Below are positions 55,580 to 63,966 of a stretch of 64,000 nt of DNA, piece after piece. This stretch comes from Methylomonas sp. EFPC3. Lineage in GTDB: Bacteria > Pseudomonadota > Gammaproteobacteria > Methylococcales > Methylomonadaceae. The notes under the pieces were generated by a model. That model did no database searches. It was given only the letters and a program-made list of their open reading frames with translations, and had not been told where the DNA came from. The stretch lies in contig NZ_CP116398.1 of assembly GCF_029643245.1 (NCBI RefSeq), forward strand, positions 2,108,001 through 2,172,000, read 5' to 3'. Position numbers and translations under genes: made by a program. Positions within the stretch are counted from its first letter, which is position 1. Every line of letters begins with the position of its first letter.

Positions 55580-56701
55580 TTACTCCAAGCGGCGCGGCGC
55601 GCGCCACAGGGCCAGGGCCAGAAAGGCCGCGGCCATCGCCAACAAGGCCAGGGCATTGGGCAGGATCACCTCCCAGACGTCGCCGGCCAGGAACACGGTC
55701 TGCAAAATTGCAACGAAATAGCGCGCCGCAACCAGATGCGTGATCAGTTGCACCGCCGGCGGCATGCTGTCGATATTGAATATAAAGCCGGACAAGATAA
55801 ACGCCGGCAGAAAGGTGACGATAATCGCGATCTGGCCGGCAACGAACTGGTTTTTGGCGGCAATCGAAATCAACAGGCCCATGCCCAAGGCCGCCAGCAA
55901 AAACAAGGTGCCGGCCAGCAGCAACACCCACAGCGAGCCGGCCAGCGGCACCTGAAACAAAAACACCGCCATGCCGATCGACAACAACATGCCGCCCATG
56001 CCCAACAGGTAATACGGCAACAGTTTGCCCAGCAGCACCTCGCGCACCGTCACCGGCGTCGAAATCAAGGCTTCCATCGTGCCGCGCTCCCATTCCCGCG
56101 CCACCACCAATGCGGTCAACAAGGCGCCGATCAGGGTCATGATCACGGCGATCAAGCCCGGCACCAGAAAATTGCGGCTGCGCAAGGCGCTATTGAACCA
56201 GATCCGCGCTTCCATCTGCACCGGACGGTTTGCCGCCCGGCCGCTGCGTTCGGCATCGGCGCCCAGCCATTTGTCCCACACGCCCTGCACGTAACCGGAC
56301 ACCAGCCTGGCGGTATTGGCGTCGACGCCGTTCAAAATAACTTGAATCGGCGCCGGCGCATTGGCCTGCAAACGCCGGGCAAAATCGCTTTGCAAATGGA
56401 CGATGCCGTTGATCTGCCGCGCCAGCAAAGCCGCTTCCGCCTCACGCAGATTGGCGAAATAGCGCGGCGCGAAATAGTCGGACTGCGCGAAGCCGCCGGC
56501 AAATTCGCGCGCGGCCGGCGAGGTTTGCTCGATGACCAGACCGATCGGCACCTGCTTGGCGTCGAGCGACACGCCGTAACCGAACAGCAACAGCAGAAAC
56601 ACCGGCATCGCGAACGCAATCGCCAGACTGCTGGGATCGCGCCAGACTTGCAGGAACTCCTTACGCATCAAACCGCGCAAACGCAAACCGAAACCGCTCA
56701 T
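55580..56701 (-). CDS. ybhS: ABC-2 exporter permease (YbhS-like)
   Basis: This is a paralogue of the next gene, 373 residues, with the same topology: one N-terminal helix, a large periplasmic loop (residues about 45-175) and a C-terminal bundle starting VPGLIAVIMTLIGALLTALVVA. The coupling segment reads EWERGTMEALISTPVTVREVLLGK. It overlaps the ATPase gene by four bases upstream. The two permeases probably form a heterodimer. Confidence 0.9.
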   Translation of the reverse strand: MSGFGLRLRGLMRKEFLQVWRDPSSLAIAFAMPVFLLLLFGYGVSLDAKQVPIGLVIEQTSPAAREFAGGFAQSDYFAPRYFANLREAEAALLARQINGIVHLQSDFARRLQANAPAPIQVILNGVDANTARLVSGYVQGVWDKWLGADAERSGRAANRPVQMEARIWFNSALRSRNFLVPGLIAVIMTLIGALLTALVVAREWERGTMEALISTPVTVREVLLGKLLPYYLLGMGGMLLSIGMAVFLFQVPLAGSLWVLLLAGTLFLLAALGMGLLISIAAKNQFVAGQIAIIVTFLPAFILSGFIFNIDSMPPAVQLITHLVAARYFVAILQTVFLAGDVWEVILPNALALLAMAAAFLALALWRAPRRLE

Positions 56702-58461
56702 CCGCCGGCCTCGCCGCCGGCTTCGACCAGCCGGATAAAGGCGTCTTCCATCGTCGTTACCGGCTCTGCGCCGCCGGTCTGGCTGCGCTGTTTGATCTCG
56801 GCCGGCGTGCCGGCCGCCAGAATGTCGCCTTCGCGCATGATCAGCAAGCGGTCGCAGTATTCGGCTTCTTCCATGAAATGGGTCGTAACCAGAATCGTCA
56901 CCCCCTGCGCCGCCAATTGATTGATCCTGGCCCAGAATTCGCGCCGCGCCAGCGGGTCGATGCCGGAAGTGGGTTCGTCCAGAAACAGGATTTCCGGCTC
57001 GTGCATCAACGCGCAGGCCAACGCCAAGCGCTGCTTGTAGCCCAGGGGCAGATCGGCGCTGTTATGCTCCAGAAAGGCTTGCAAGCCGAACTGGCCCACC
57101 GCCCAATCGATCCGCTCCCGGCGCCGGCCCTGGTGCAGGCCGTAGGCCTGGCTGAAAAACTCCAGGTTCTGCCGGACCGACAATTGGCCGTACAGCGAGA
57201 ATTTTTGCGACATGTAGCCCAGCCGGGCTCGGGCTTGCGAGGCGGCGCGGCGCAAATCCAGCCCGACCACCTGCAAGGTGCCGTTGCTGGCCGGCAGCAG
57301 ACCGCATAGCATGCGGAAGGTCGTGGTCTTACCGGCGCCGTTGGCACCCAACAAGCCGAAGATTTCGCCGCGGCCGACCTGAAACGACAATTTTTTCACA
57401 GCCTGGAACCGGCCGAACCAGCGGTCGACCTGATCGACCTCGATCACCGGAGCCCTACTACCTTCGAGTTTGGCGCCTGCGCCGTGAGGGTTGAAACAAA
57501 CCGTCTCCGCATCCGCTATGCTGCTGCGGCGCCGGGTCAATAGCAAAATGAAGGCGTCCTCCAAGCGCGGCGCCACAGGCCGGGCGACCACGGTCTCGGC
57601 GCCCGGAAACAACTTGGACCAATCCGGCCGGCTACCCGGCCTGACCACGGTGCGCACCGCACCGCTTTGCACGACGCTGTCGACCACGTCGGGGTGCGCC
57701 GCCAAGCGTTGTTGCAAGGCCCGGTTCGAACTGCGGGGGCTGGACAACAGGAAACTGCAATCGCTAGCCAATGCGTGGAATGCGGCCGGCGCGTCCTGGT
57801 GCAGGATTTCGCCGCGATCCAGCAACACCACGCGCTGGCAGCGTTCGGCTTCGTCCATGTAAGCGGTGCTGAGCAACACCGTGGTGCCGAATTCGGCGAC
57901 CAGCGTGGCGATGATCTGCCACAACTCGCGGCGCGACAACGGATCGACGCCGACCGACGGTTCGTCCAGCAACAACAGGCGCGGCCGGTTCAATAAAGTG
58001 CAGGCCAAGCCCAGCTTTTGCTTCATGCCGCCGGACAAGCGGCCGGCCAGTCGCTCGCCGAACTTGGCCAGATTGGTCATCCGCATCAAATCGGCGAAGC
58101 GGCTTTGGCGCTCGGCTTGCGCAATGCCGTAAAGGTCGGCATACAGTTGCAGGTTCTCCTGCACACTGAGGTCTTCGTAAAGCCCGAAGCGCTGCGGCAT
58201 GTAACCGATCAGACTATGCAACCGGCCGCCGGCCGTGACGCTATCCAAACCAAAGCTTTCGATGCGGCCGCGGTCCGGCAGCAGCAAACCGGCGGCCAAA
58301 CGCAGCAACGTGGTTTTGCCGGCGCCGTCGGGTCCGACCAGCGCCGTGATGCCGCCGACCGGCAAAGCCAGGTCGATGTCGCGCAGGGCCGGGCCGGTAT
58401 CGGCAAACGCCTTGCTGACCGCCGCAAAGCGCAGCGCGCAGGCACTAGCGGATTGGTTCAC
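56698..58461 (-). CDS. ybhF: ABC exporter ATPase with two nucleotide-binding domains (YbhF-like)
   Basis: The 587-residue protein holds two ABC ATPase domains. Domain one has GPDGAGKTTLLRLAAG (about residue 42), the signature LSGGMKQKLG and Walker B LLLLDEPSVGVDP. Domain two has GANGAGKTTTFRML (about 370), the altered signature LPLGYKQRLA and ILFLDEPTSGIDP. The LPLG variant in the second half is also found in E. coli YbhF. The stop-start junctions with ybhG and ybhS overlap by four bases each, so translation is coupled through the operon. Confidence 0.94.
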   Translation of the reverse strand: MNQSASACALRFAAVSKAFADTGPALRDIDLALPVGGITALVGPDGAGKTTLLRLAAGLLLPDRGRIESFGLDSVTAGGRLHSLIGYMPQRFGLYEDLSVQENLQLYADLYGIAQAERQSRFADLMRMTNLAKFGERLAGRLSGGMKQKLGLACTLLNRPRLLLLDEPSVGVDPLSRRELWQIIATLVAEFGTTVLLSTAYMDEAERCQRVVLLDRGEILHQDAPAAFHALASDCSFLLSSPRSSNRALQQRLAAHPDVVDSVVQSGAVRTVVRPGSRPDWSKLFPGAETVVARPVAPRLEDAFILLLTRRRSSIADAETVCFNPHGAGAKLEGSRAPVIEVDQVDRWFGRFQAVKKLSFQVGRGEIFGLLGANGAGKTTTFRMLCGLLPASNGTLQVVGLDLRRAASQARARLGYMSQKFSLYGQLSVRQNLEFFSQAYGLHQGRRRERIDWAVGQFGLQAFLEHNSADLPLGYKQRLALACALMHEPEILFLDEPTSGIDPLARREFWARINQLAAQGVTILVTTHFMEEAEYCDRLLIMREGDILAAGTPAEIKQRSQTGGAEPVTTMEDAFIRLVEAGGEAGG

Positions 58462-59486
58462 GGCCGCGGGCCGCAGCCCGGTTGCGCCAGCGGTTGCTGC
58501 CGGGTATCGATCGTCACGCTGACCGGCATCCCCAAGCGCAACTGGTCCTGGCTATCGCAGACGAATACCCGAATCTGGTAGACCAGGCTGGTGCGCAGTT
58601 CGCTGGTTTCGACGCTTTTGGGAGTGAATTCGGCGGTCGGCGAGATATAGCCCACCCAGCCGGGATAAGCCTTGCCGGGAAAGCTGTCGCTGTAGACCCT
58701 GGCCGGCGCGCCGGGGCGAACCTTGCCCAGATCGGTTTCGGCCAGATAGGTTCTGGCCCACAGCGGCTCCGGCAGGGCCAGGGTCAACACCGGCGTCTGC
58801 GGGCCGGCCATGTCGCCCGGTTCCAGGATGCGGTTTTGGACGACGCCGGTCTGCGGTGCGTAAAGATGGGCGTCGGTCCAGGTTTTTTCCGCCAGTTGCA
58901 GCGCGGCGCGGTCGGCCTCGACCTGGGCCTGGGCCGCCCGGATATCCTCGCGCCGCGGTCCGATCTCGGCCAGTGCGTATTGCTGCTGCAAGGCCTGCAG
59001 ATTCTCCCGCGCCGAGTCGTATTGGGCCTTGGCCCGATCCACCGACTCTACGGAACTGAGTTTGCGCGCCACCAGGGTTTTCAAGCGGGCCAGTTCCTTT
59101 TCCGCCAGCACCACGGCGGCTTCGGCGGCTTTGACGTCGTTACCGGCTTTGCGGATTTCCTGCGGCCGGGAGCCGTGCAACAACTTGTCGAGCTGGTGTT
59201 GGCGCACGGCCAGCGTCGCCGCCGCCTGATCCTTGGTATATTGAAAACGCTCCAGCGCTTGCGTCGCCAACAGCTGGCCGCGTTCGACCCGCTCGCCCTC
59301 CTGCACCTCAACCCGCTCGATCCGCTCCGGGTCGCGAAAACTCAACTCGACCTGGCGGATATCGATATTGCCGTGCAGCAGCAACACATCCGGATCGTTG
59401 CCGTTTCGGCTGCCCTGCCAGCCCAGGCCGCCTGCGCCAACCGCGATTAACGCACCGATAATCGCCAACCTTCGTTTCGTCGCCAC
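58458..59486 (-). CDS. ybhG: HlyD-family periplasmic adaptor (YbhG-like)
   Basis: This membrane-fusion protein links the inner-membrane ABC exporter to the outside. The 342-residue product has an N-terminal membrane anchor (LAIIGALIAVGAGGLGW), two half-lipoyl segments (VLLLHGNIDIRQVELSF and YAPQTGVVQNRILEPGDM) and a helical hairpin between about residues 85 and 190 with heptad-like Ala/Glu/Arg-rich sequence. It is the first gene of the operon. No TolC-type gene is adjacent, so a shared outer-membrane channel would be used. Confidence 0.92.
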   Translation of the reverse strand: MATKRRLAIIGALIAVGAGGLGWQGSRNGNDPDVLLLHGNIDIRQVELSFRDPERIERVEVQEGERVERGQLLATQALERFQYTKDQAAATLAVRQHQLDKLLHGSRPQEIRKAGNDVKAAEAAVVLAEKELARLKTLVARKLSSVESVDRAKAQYDSARENLQALQQQYALAEIGPRREDIRAAQAQVEADRAALQLAEKTWTDAHLYAPQTGVVQNRILEPGDMAGPQTPVLTLALPEPLWARTYLAETDLGKVRPGAPARVYSDSFPGKAYPGWVGYISPTAEFTPKSVETSELRTSLVYQIRVFVCDSQDQLRLGMPVSVTIDTRQQPLAQPGCGPRP

Positions 59487-59759
59487 GCTCCGCTACCCGC
59501 CAGTTGTCCTGAAGCCTGCAGTATAGCCAATGGCCGAGTACAGGTTAAGCCGCCGGTGGGTTGCCCACAGGCAAGCCGGCACCCGTTTGAGATCAGTCCG
59601 ACCCACACTCGGGGAAATCGGTACTTGGCTCGTGACGGCCATCAAGAGACGATCAGGTTTTTTAATCCAAAAATAAATGAGCGGTTGATAGCCGACGATT
59701 AATTCATACAATTTGTTGTAGTTTTAATGTACTCACCACAGAACTTGCATCTTACACCT

Positions 59760-60755
59760 CTAGTCATTGCCTGACAGGAAGTCTAACAGGTACCCACATG
59801 CTGAATGTTGAACATTCTTTATGCCTCCCTTATAACTCCTCTCACTGTAACTTTGTTTTATTTCAAAGTCGTAGTTATTAGACCAATATTTAGCAACAAG
59901 TTTTAAATTTTGGTTTGCCTTGAAAAATAACTTCTTTGCATAGGCATTTCCGCTTCCAGTGCAAATAGCACGGTTACAATTAGTAATTCTTTCAAAAGGA
60001 TCATAATTATTATTAGTAATTTCTGGCGCCCTTAATTGTTCACCAAAATTTGAAATTAAAGAAGATTCGAAAGCCTTGGCAGCATTAGGGGCGCACAATA
60101 CATTAACTTCATCTAAACTTCCGTCGTTGCCGGAGCATGCATATAGAGGACGTGTCGAAGGTTTTTCAAGATTCTCACATTTCTCTGTATGATATAGTGC
60201 TTTTTTAGAAAGATTAAAATTATAAAGAATTCCATTTTTAAAGAAAAAACGACCATCCCAATCAGAAAGGTCTAAAAAATTAATATTGGTGGAACAAATA
60301 ACACCACCTTCATCAGAAGTTTCCCAAGTACATGTTTTATTTTTATTGCTCAATATATCCAAAAATTGATCTTTTGTTATATTTAAATTTATTTGACTGA
60401 TCAGAGTTGATTGATGCTTCGGAGGACCGTCCCCTAGTTCTCCAAGAATATAATTAACAATCCTGTGTATGTAAGGTCTCATGCACTCTCTGACGTCTCG
60501 AAGATTGTTAACTTGATCTTCGCTATTCAAACCTACTGCAATTCCGCGTGCTTCGCTCTTGTTTAAATAAATACGTCCCTGGGTACTTTGTTTTTCTAAA
60601 GAGAGCCTTCCATCACTCTCAGCTATAATTTCGAGATTATCACCGGATGCACATGATGTTTTCAAAAAATCTATGGCTTGAATAACTTTATCATCTGCAT
60701 TCACAGGTAAAATACACGAACAAACCAAAAAAAATAACAAAAATCTTGTATTCAT
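59760..60755 (-). CDS. secreted protein of unknown family, duplicated N-terminal domain
   Basis: The 331-residue protein has a signal peptide ending at about PVNADD. An 85-residue domain (FLKTSCASGDNLEI ... LRDVRECMRPYIHRI) with two conserved cysteines follows, which is repeated as the whole mature part of the next gene upstream. The remaining 220 residues are rich in Asn, Lys and Phe, with about ten cysteines (CTWETSDEGGVICS, CENLEK, CNRAICTGSG) that could form disulfides. I recognise no family. The gene is AT-rich against a GC-rich chromosome and sits next to mobile-element traces, suggesting horizontal origin. Confidence 0.8.
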   Translation of the reverse strand: MNTRFLLFFLVCSCILPVNADDKVIQAIDFLKTSCASGDNLEIIAESDGRLSLEKQSTQGRIYLNKSEARGIAVGLNSEDQVNNLRDVRECMRPYIHRIVNYILGELGDGPPKHQSTLISQINLNITKDQFLDILSNKNKTCTWETSDEGGVICSTNINFLDLSDWDGRFFFKNGILYNFNLSKKALYHTEKCENLEKPSTRPLYACSGNDGSLDEVNVLCAPNAAKAFESSLISNFGEQLRAPEITNNNYDPFERITNCNRAICTGSGNAYAKKLFFKANQNLKLVAKYWSNNYDFEIKQSYSERSYKGGIKNVQHSACGYLLDFLSGND

Positions 60756-60793
60756 ACGGATCGCAATTTTATTTTTGTTTATACCATTAACGT

Positions 60794-61117
60794 TTATAAA
60801 TCGCCAAATATATGATCAATAATTTTATTAATGTACGGCTTCATGCATTCTCGAACATTTTCAAGGTTTTTGGCTTGATTTTCACTGTTGAGGCCCTCCG
60901 AAATTCCACGAAAATCGCTTTTGCTGAAAATAAGCTTGCCTTTGAGACCTTTGTTTCCAAGAGAGAGCGCACCATCACCTGATGCTTCAATTTCGACTTT
61001 TTCGCCAGATGCGCACGCTGTCTTAAGAAAATCTATTACTTGATCAGATTTCTCATTTGCGTTGACGGATGGCAAGTATTGATAAATCAAAAAACATATT
61101 AGAATTTTTTTAAGCAT
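60794..61117 (-). CDS. small secreted paralogue of the downstream unknown protein
   Basis: The 107-residue product has a signal peptide ending near PSVNANEK. Its mature part is just the domain shared with the 331-residue neighbour (DFLKTACASGEKVEIEA ... LENVRECMKPYINKI), about half identical by eye, with the same two cysteines. It ends directly after that domain. The stop lies 38 bases before the larger gene, so the two form one transcript. A stand-alone copy beside a fused copy suggests a tandem duplication with domain gain or loss. Function unknown. Confidence 0.78.
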   Translation of the reverse strand: MLKKILICFLIYQYLPSVNANEKSDQVIDFLKTACASGEKVEIEASGDGALSLGNKGLKGKLIFSKSDFRGISEGLNSENQAKNLENVRECMKPYINKIIDHIFGDL

Positions 61118-61330
61118 ATTAAATGTTTCGATGAGAAAATGGTTATTTGGTGGTTGAATTTTAGAAAGATTTTAACAATTTCGTACATCTTATCAATTTT
61201 CGGTACCGCGCAATCTTAATAAATTCATCTTTCATACAACGCTGTTTTCTCGATCGTCGTTCAGTGGCCGCAACGCTGGCAATTGCCGACGATGATAATT
61301 TTACCTTCAATGACCGCATTGGGTTGATTG

Positions 61331-61459
61331 TGTTGAAAAAGTCCCTTTCTAGCAAAATTGGGTATAACCTGAAAATTAATTACTAATAAAAACAATGTCT
61401 TAGTATTATAGAAACAGGTCAATTTAGCCGAAATTCAAGAAAAACCGACTTTTTCAACA
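61331..61459. mobile_element. MITE-like element or collapsed insertion sequence
   Basis: A 129-base AT-rich segment is bounded by perfect 13-base inverted repeats (TGTTGAAAAAGTC at 61331 and GACTTTTTCAACA at 61447). Terminal repeats of the form TGTTGAAAAAGTC are seen on several insertion-sequence families. There is no coding capacity inside, so it must have moved in trans or is a deletion remnant. The surrounding 514-base gap (61118-61631) otherwise holds one REP and no gene. Confidence 0.6.
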
Positions 61460-61536
61460 GAATCGGTTGATTGCGGACAACGGCACCCTGAGTTTTTTAT
61501 CTTCCAAAAAGCGGGACGGATCGTAACCTTCAGCAC

Positions 61537-61572
61537 GTAGGATGCGGTGAACAACGTGAACCGCATCGATCG
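61537..61572 (+). repeat. REP hairpin (left), GTAG foot
   Basis: GTAG followed by the imperfect palindrome GATGCGGT ... ACCGCATC with loop GAACAACGTGA. It is almost identical, in inverted orientation, to the copy on the other side of the transposase gene. Confidence 0.82.
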
Positions 61573-61631
61573 CGTCACTCTCTCGCCGCTATCTTCGATA
61601 AGTCGATTTCATGCCCCCAATTCTCGGCATA

Positions 61632-62108
61632 CTAACCTAATTTCACATAACGATGAAAGCTGGAATAAGGCCAATCTTTGACTACCTGAACCCATCCATG
61701 TTTGACTGGGTTCCAATGAATATAATCGATATGCTGCCGGTAGTCGGTTTCATCGCGAATCAGATGCTCCCAGAATCGTCTTTGCCAGACACCCCGTTCG
61801 CCTCGTTTTTCTCGACTTTTCGATATTCTCTCGCCTTTGGCGACTCGCCGGGAAAAATTGGCTTTGATTAATCCCCAGCGGGTAGAAAAATCGGAATCGC
61901 CAACCGGCAAGGTCAAAATGCAATGTAAATGCTCTGGCAGCACAACAATCGCGTCAATTTCAAAAGCGTGGCGGCTTTTAACCTGCGCGAAGGCGGTTCG
62001 TAGTAGATCGATCTGGTCGGTCAGCAATCGATTGCCACGACGCTCAGCCAGATTGACCGTAAAAAACCACGTGGCTCCGGGATATTGAAAGCGGCGGTAG
62101 TCCGTCAT
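61632..62108 (-). CDS. REP-associated tyrosine transposase (RAYT, Y1 family)
   Basis: RAYT proteins are domesticated single-strand DNA transposases that recognise REP hairpins with a GTAG tetranucleotide. The 158-residue protein has the HUH-type metal motif PEHLHCIL (about residue 60) and the helix with the nucleophilic tyrosine in HIDYIHWNPVKHG (about residue 125), plus the N-terminal YPGATWFFTVNLAER. It is bracketed by inverted REPs at 61537-61572 and 62131-62164. Length and motifs look intact, so it may be active. Confidence 0.92.
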   Translation of the reverse strand: MTDYRRFQYPGATWFFTVNLAERRGNRLLTDQIDLLRTAFAQVKSRHAFEIDAIVVLPEHLHCILTLPVGDSDFSTRWGLIKANFSRRVAKGERISKSREKRGERGVWQRRFWEHLIRDETDYRQHIDYIHWNPVKHGWVQVVKDWPYSSFHRYVKLG

Positions 62109-62130
62109 CGTTGTTATTTAGCTCCTTTCT

Positions 62131-62164
62131 CGATCGATGCGGTTCGTTCCTCACCGCATCCTAC
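62131..62164 (-). repeat. REP hairpin (right), GTAG foot
   Basis: Read on the minus strand: GTAG then GATGCGGT ... ACCGCATC with loop GAGGAACGA. It differs from the left copy only in the loop and lies 23 bases upstream of the RAYT start. Confidence 0.82.
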
Positions 62165-62465
62165 AAGGATATCTGCCTTACCAAAGGCATTTGCCATTTC
62201 CCGATAGAGTGAGCGATCTTTCATCACGGCCGGGCTACCCGCAAGGCACTTCGCCGCAAATATTTATTGTTCGCTCTCGCATAACATCAACCTTACGGGC
62301 CAGATCGTTTGAAAGCGCCGCTATTAGTCCAACCTGTTCCGACAAAGTCGAACCCAGCAAAAAATTTCGCTGTCGTCGCCTGCTTCACCGTGCACGACCG
62401 AAGCCTTTGCCAATCGGAAAACCGGCAGGCGAAGCGCCGGCCTGTATGCGCAATTTAAGCGTGGC
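62165..62465. other. intergenic region, no gene recognised
   Basis: About 300 bases between the right REP and the diacylglycerol kinase gene. A GC-rich inverted repeat near 62426-62444 lies just past the kinase stop and may help end that transcript. No coding frame is convincing. Confidence 0.5.
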
Positions 62466-62792
62466 TCAGGTTAACGCCTGCCATAGCCTGTTCAATTCCG
62501 CGCCGATAACCGCAATCCAGATCAATATGGCGATGCCGGTGGCGGCGGCGGAGATGTCCTTGATGATACGAATTTTGTCGTTATGGCCGGATTCGACGAA
62601 ATCACACAGCGCTTCGATGGTGGTGTTGAACATTTCCGCGATCAGCATCAAGCCGGTCGCGGCGAACACCGACAAAAAATCGAGCCATTGCCGGTAATAA
62701 AAACATGCGGCCAATACCGGCACCGACAGCACGCATTTGTAAGCGACGCTAAAGTCGTAAACAACGGCGTAACGCAAGCCGGACAGGCACAC
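62466..62792 (-). CDS. dgkA: diacylglycerol kinase (prokaryotic DgkA type)
   Basis: DgkA recycles diacylglycerol to phosphatidic acid in the inner membrane. The family motifs are clear: AEMFNTTIEALCDFVE and IKDISAAATG. Three membrane helices span the 108 residues called from the GTG at 62792. The upstream frame still reads like protein (FLNTGQQGYHPLRKIRV) to about 62858, where a TAG occurs, but no ATG, GTG or TTG is available there. The true start may have been lost or may be a rare codon. Either way the catalytic core is complete. Confidence 0.85.
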   Translation of the reverse strand: MCLSGLRYAVVYDFSVAYKCVLSVPVLAACFYYRQWLDFLSVFAATGLMLIAEMFNTTIEALCDFVESGHNDKIRIIKDISAAATGIAILIWIAVIGAELNRLWQALT

Positions 62793-62913
62793 CCTGATTT
62801 TGCGTAGCGGGTGGTAGCCCTGTTGGCCGGTGTTTAAAAATTTATTGCGCGTGGGTGTTCCGGTTGGCCTGAAAGGTTGGGCAGGTTTACGCTAAGCCGT
62901 CGCGACAGCGCAA

Positions 62914-63966
62914 TCATTGCGACCAATCCTCCGCATGTTCCACAAATTTGTCGCGCAAAAAGCGGCCGTGGATCGACAGGCCTTGGGCGTCGTGCCGATA
63001 CAGGCTGGTCAGCATGCTATGCAGCGAGCGGTCGAGCAGGTCCAATTGTTCCGCCAATAAGGCATGCGCGGTCTTGCCCTGGCTCACCGGTTCGGTGCGG
63101 GCCAGCGCGGGCGGCAGGGCCAGGTAGCGTTCGATCGCGCCGGGCAGATAGTCGTGGGCGATTTGCTGCAGGTTGTAATGGTCCGGGTCGGTGGCATCGA
63201 CGGTTTGCGGCAGGCGGGACAAAAGTGTCAGCAAGGTATCGACGATGCCGGCTATTTTGCGTTCCACCTCGTCGTCGACCCTGCCGGCGACGCGGCGCTG
63301 CAGAGATTCCAGTTGCTGACGAACCGGCAACGGAACGGCTTGCTGCGCTGGGGTTTGGTGGGCGGCGGAATTTGCCGCGGCTTTCTCGATCCGCTGGTAA
63401 TACAGCGTTTCCGCCGTCCCGCGCAATTGCGTTTCCAGACGTTGCAACTCCTGGCCCAAGCGTTCCTCGGCCGCGGAGCCGCCCGCCGGTTCCGGATCGG
63501 ACGGCGGCAGACGCAGGTAGTGTTCGAGCATAGTCGGCAACTGTTCCAATACCGCGCGTTTGGCTGCGGCTAGTTCAATACTATTGCGATTGGACAGGCC
63601 GTCGAAATCCGGCAGTAGGTTCAGGACCAACTGATGGGTATGCTCCAGCGCGGACCGCGCCGCTGGCAGGCGCAAGCGGGCCTGGGTCGTCTCGATCAGT
63701 TTTTCCAGGCGCCGGGCCTTGCGCCGGAGGCGCCAGGACAGTTCCGATACCGACGAACGCCGCCCCGGCAGTACGATCCATAACACCAGGTAAAGCCAGA
63801 ACGTCAGACTGAAACTGAAAAAAATCGAGCCGAGAAAAATAAACCGCACGGCCGTGACGCTAAAACCGGTATAACGCGCCAAACCGCTGCAGACGCCGCC
63901 CAACCGGCGTCGGTCGAGATCGCGTTCGAGTTTGCGGCTTGCGGCAGCTTCCGGGAATATTGGCAT
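62914..63966 (-). CDS. PspC domain membrane protein with long coiled C-terminus
   Basis: The 350-residue protein has an N-terminal PspC domain (RRRLGGVCSGLARYTGFSVTAVRFIFLGSIFF ... LYLVLWIVLP, residues about 20-70), known from the phage-shock envelope stress regulator. About 270 cytoplasmic, mostly helical residues rich in Leu, Arg and Gln follow and have no named domain. The usual short PspC is only about 120 residues, so this is an extended architecture. No pspA or pspF is seen. The ATG lies 34 bases from the window end. Confidence 0.82.
   Translation of the reverse strand: MPIFPEAAASRKLERDLDRRRLGGVCSGLARYTGFSVTAVRFIFLGSIFFSFSLTFWLYLVLWIVLPGRRSSVSELSWRLRRKARRLEKLIETTQARLRLPAARSALEHTHQLVLNLLPDFDGLSNRNSIELAAAKRAVLEQLPTMLEHYLRLPPSDPEPAGGSAAEERLGQELQRLETQLRGTAETLYYQRIEKAAANSAAHQTPAQQAVPLPVRQQLESLQRRVAGRVDDEVERKIAGIVDTLLTLLSRLPQTVDATDPDHYNLQQIAHDYLPGAIERYLALPPALARTEPVSQGKTAHALLAEQLDLLDRSLHSMLTSLYRHDAQGLSIHGRFLRDKFVEHAEDWSQ

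Noticed and set aside
54950-56920. 656-residue plus-strand open frame opposite the ABC permeases
   Set aside because: Gln/Arg/His-rich antisense artefact; the minus strand has two well-supported permeases.
61161-61355. 64-residue minus-strand open frame
   Set aside because: It runs into the MITE-like terminal repeat and has no start context or recognisable sequence.
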